Assembly: GCA_021790695.1 (NCBI GenBank) | Contig: JAJYGJ010000210.1 | Span: forward strand, 1-6,274 | Direction: 5' to 3' | Length of the DNA: 6,274 nucleotides | Source: Nitrospirota bacterium | GTDB lineage: Bacteria > Nitrospirota > Thermodesulfovibrionia > Thermodesulfovibrionales > JdFR-88 | Shown: positions 5,358-6,274 of the stretch, in pieces | How the letters are laid out: every line of letters begins with the position of its first letter | Numbering within the stretch: position 1 is the first letter of the stretch | Notes under the pieces: generated by a model | Seen by the model: the letters and a program-made list of their open reading frames with translations, nothing else | What the model was told of the DNA's origin: nothing | Databases searched by the model: none | Position numbers and translations under genes: made by a program

Positions 5358-6111
5358 TCCACCTCTTTCGAAGCCAGTCTATGGCGGCGCCGTTGGTGAG
5401 ATCGAGGTGTATCGGCGTTATCGACACGTAGCCCTCCATCACAGCCTCCATATCCATATCGTCTCCGCGCTCCCAGAGCGGATTTCCGCCGCCGATCCAG
5501 TAATGCACTTCGCCCCAGGGGGAGCTTGCCTCGTGTATGGCCCCCTGGTAAACCCGCTTGGACTGCCTGGTAAACCTGACCCCCTTTATACCCTCCTTCC
5601 CGGCATTGGGTATGTTTACGTTAAGAAGGGTATCGTAGGGCAGTCCGTTTTCAAGCACGAACCGGGCCGTCCGCCGGGCAAACCGCGCGGCCGTTCCGTA
5701 GTCCGGCTTCGGCCCCCGGGGGCCGTCTGCCAGGAGGGAAAAGGCCAGGGACTCTATCCCCATTATCGTCCCCTCGATGGCGGCCGAGACGGTCCCGGAG
5801 TAGGTGATGTCGTCCCCCAGGTTGCCCCCCCTGTTGATGCCCGACACTATGAGGTCCGGCCTTGAGGGAAGGAGTTTGCCTATACCCAGGGCCACGCAAT
5901 CCGTCGGCGTGCCGTTTACGCTCCACGCCCTCCTCCCGAGCCTTTCCACCTTCAGGGGCCTGTGCATCGTAAGCGCGTGGCCCACCGCCGAGCGTTCCCT
6001 GTCCGGCGCCACCATATAGGCATCTCCAACGGCCTGCATCGCTTTGAAGAGGGCCTTGATCCCCGGCGAACGGACCCCGTCATCGTTTGTGACCAGTATT
6101 ATTTTTCCCAT
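5341..6111 (-). CDS. surE: 5'/3'-nucleotidase SurE
   Basis: SurE is a metal-dependent phosphatase that dephosphorylates nucleoside monophosphates (and, in E. coli, short polyphosphate) and supports survival under stress and in stationary phase. The protein has 256 residues, normal for the family. The metal site is intact: VTNDDG with D10-D11, APDRERSAVGHALT with S41, and SGINRGGNLGDDITYSGTVSAAIEG with N93. NGTPTDCVALG (66-76) and the C-terminal YVSITPIHLDLT are also typical. The ATG at 6111 gives the usual MGKIILVTNDDG start, with only a weak CAGG before it. It is the first gene of a surE-pcm pair and is divergent from purM across 117 bp. Confidence 0.97.
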   Translation of the reverse strand: MGKIILVTNDDGVRSPGIKALFKAMQAVGDAYMVAPDRERSAVGHALTMHRPLKVERLGRRAWSVNGTPTDCVALGIGKLLPSRPDLIVSGINRGGNLGDDITYSGTVSAAIEGTIMGIESLAFSLLADGPRGPKPDYGTAARFARRTARFVLENGLPYDTLLNVNIPNAGKEGIKGVRFTRQSKRVYQGAIHEASSPWGEVHYWIGGGNPLWERGDDMDMEAVMEGYVSITPIHLDLTNGAAIDWLRKRWNGDGA

Positions 6112-6228
6112 GCCTGATAGCTTATTTTAACACCGCTTGCCCTCCGGCTCTTTTTTCATGCAAAATAGCTGGAAGCAACAGGACCTGTTTAAAATTGCTT
6201 CTTAAGCGGAGGGCCCTTTAATTTCGCC
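6112..6228. promoter_or_regulatory. Divergent surE / purM intergenic region
   Basis: These 117 bp must carry the start signals for both surE (leftward) and purM (rightward). AGCTTATTTT (6119-6128) and AAAATAGCT (6162-6170) form an imperfect inverted repeat with one extra base in the left arm. TAAAAT at 6190-6195 could be a -10 for purM, but I find no convincing -35 at the right distance. No promoter can be assigned with confidence. Confidence 0.3.
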
Positions 6229-6274
6229 ATGGGGTTGACATACAAAAAAGCGGGCGTGGACATAGGAGAGGCCG
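6229..6274 (+). CDS. purM: Phosphoribosylformylglycinamidine cyclo-ligase (PurM), N-terminal fragment
   Basis: Only 15 codons are inside the window, reading MGLTYKKAGVDIGEA. PurM proteins start with (M)-x-x-TYK-x-AGVDI-D-x-G, so the match is distinctive despite the short length. PurM makes aminoimidazole ribonucleotide (AIR) from FGAM with ATP in purine synthesis. The ATG at 6229 is the only ATG in frame; a TTG two codons later would also give LTYKKAG. A GGAGGG at 6208-6213 is 15 bases before the ATG, further than usual. The rest of the gene lies beyond the right edge, so its integrity cannot be judged. Confidence 0.8.
   Translation, partial: MGLTYKKAGVDIGEA

Overview
The window looks like a housekeeping stretch of a GC-rich bacterial chromosome. 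The coding style (many AGG Arg and ATA Ile codons in GC-rich genes) and the gene order 6S RNA - rny - ymdB fit a deltaproteobacterial (Desulfobacterota-like) or Nitrospirota-like lineage. That placement is an inference from gene order and codon use, not a phylogenetic result. No phage, insertion sequence, CRISPR or defence genes are visible.

Layout. Positions 1-1145 hold two minus-strand genes: dcd (dCTP deaminase family) and, 24 bp downstream of it, the N-terminal part of a chorismate-utilising enzyme of the TrpE/PabB family that runs off the left edge. Positions 1146-2000 hold no convincing protein gene. They hold a dense run of small hairpins (about 1297-1499, possibly a dispersed intergenic repeat), a duplicated AT-rich box, a good sigma70-type promoter, and a roughly 205-nt RNA gene that I recognise as 6S RNA (about 1622-1827). 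Positions 2001-4341 carry rny (RNase Y) and ymdB (a binuclear-metal phosphodiesterase) on the plus strand, separated by one base. A 62-residue unknown gene (4357-4545, minus) converges on ymdB and has its own near-consensus promoter and a hairpin in its leader. Then come pcm and surE on the minus strand (surE upstream, 17-bp overlap), and the first codons of purM, divergent from surE, at the right edge.

How the genes work together. 6S RNA (growth-phase control of RNA polymerase) and RNase Y (membrane-bound mRNA decay) sit side by side, so the centre of the window concerns RNA-level regulation. YmdB is the usual downstream partner of Rny. SurE and Pcm are a classic pair linked to stationary-phase survival and repair. 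dcd, surE and purM are all nucleotide-metabolism genes.

The two most notable points are these. The Dcd homologue has Ser where the family has its catalytic Glu, while the rest of the active site looks intact. The 1146-2000 gap is occupied by RNA structure and a 6S RNA gene rather than being empty.
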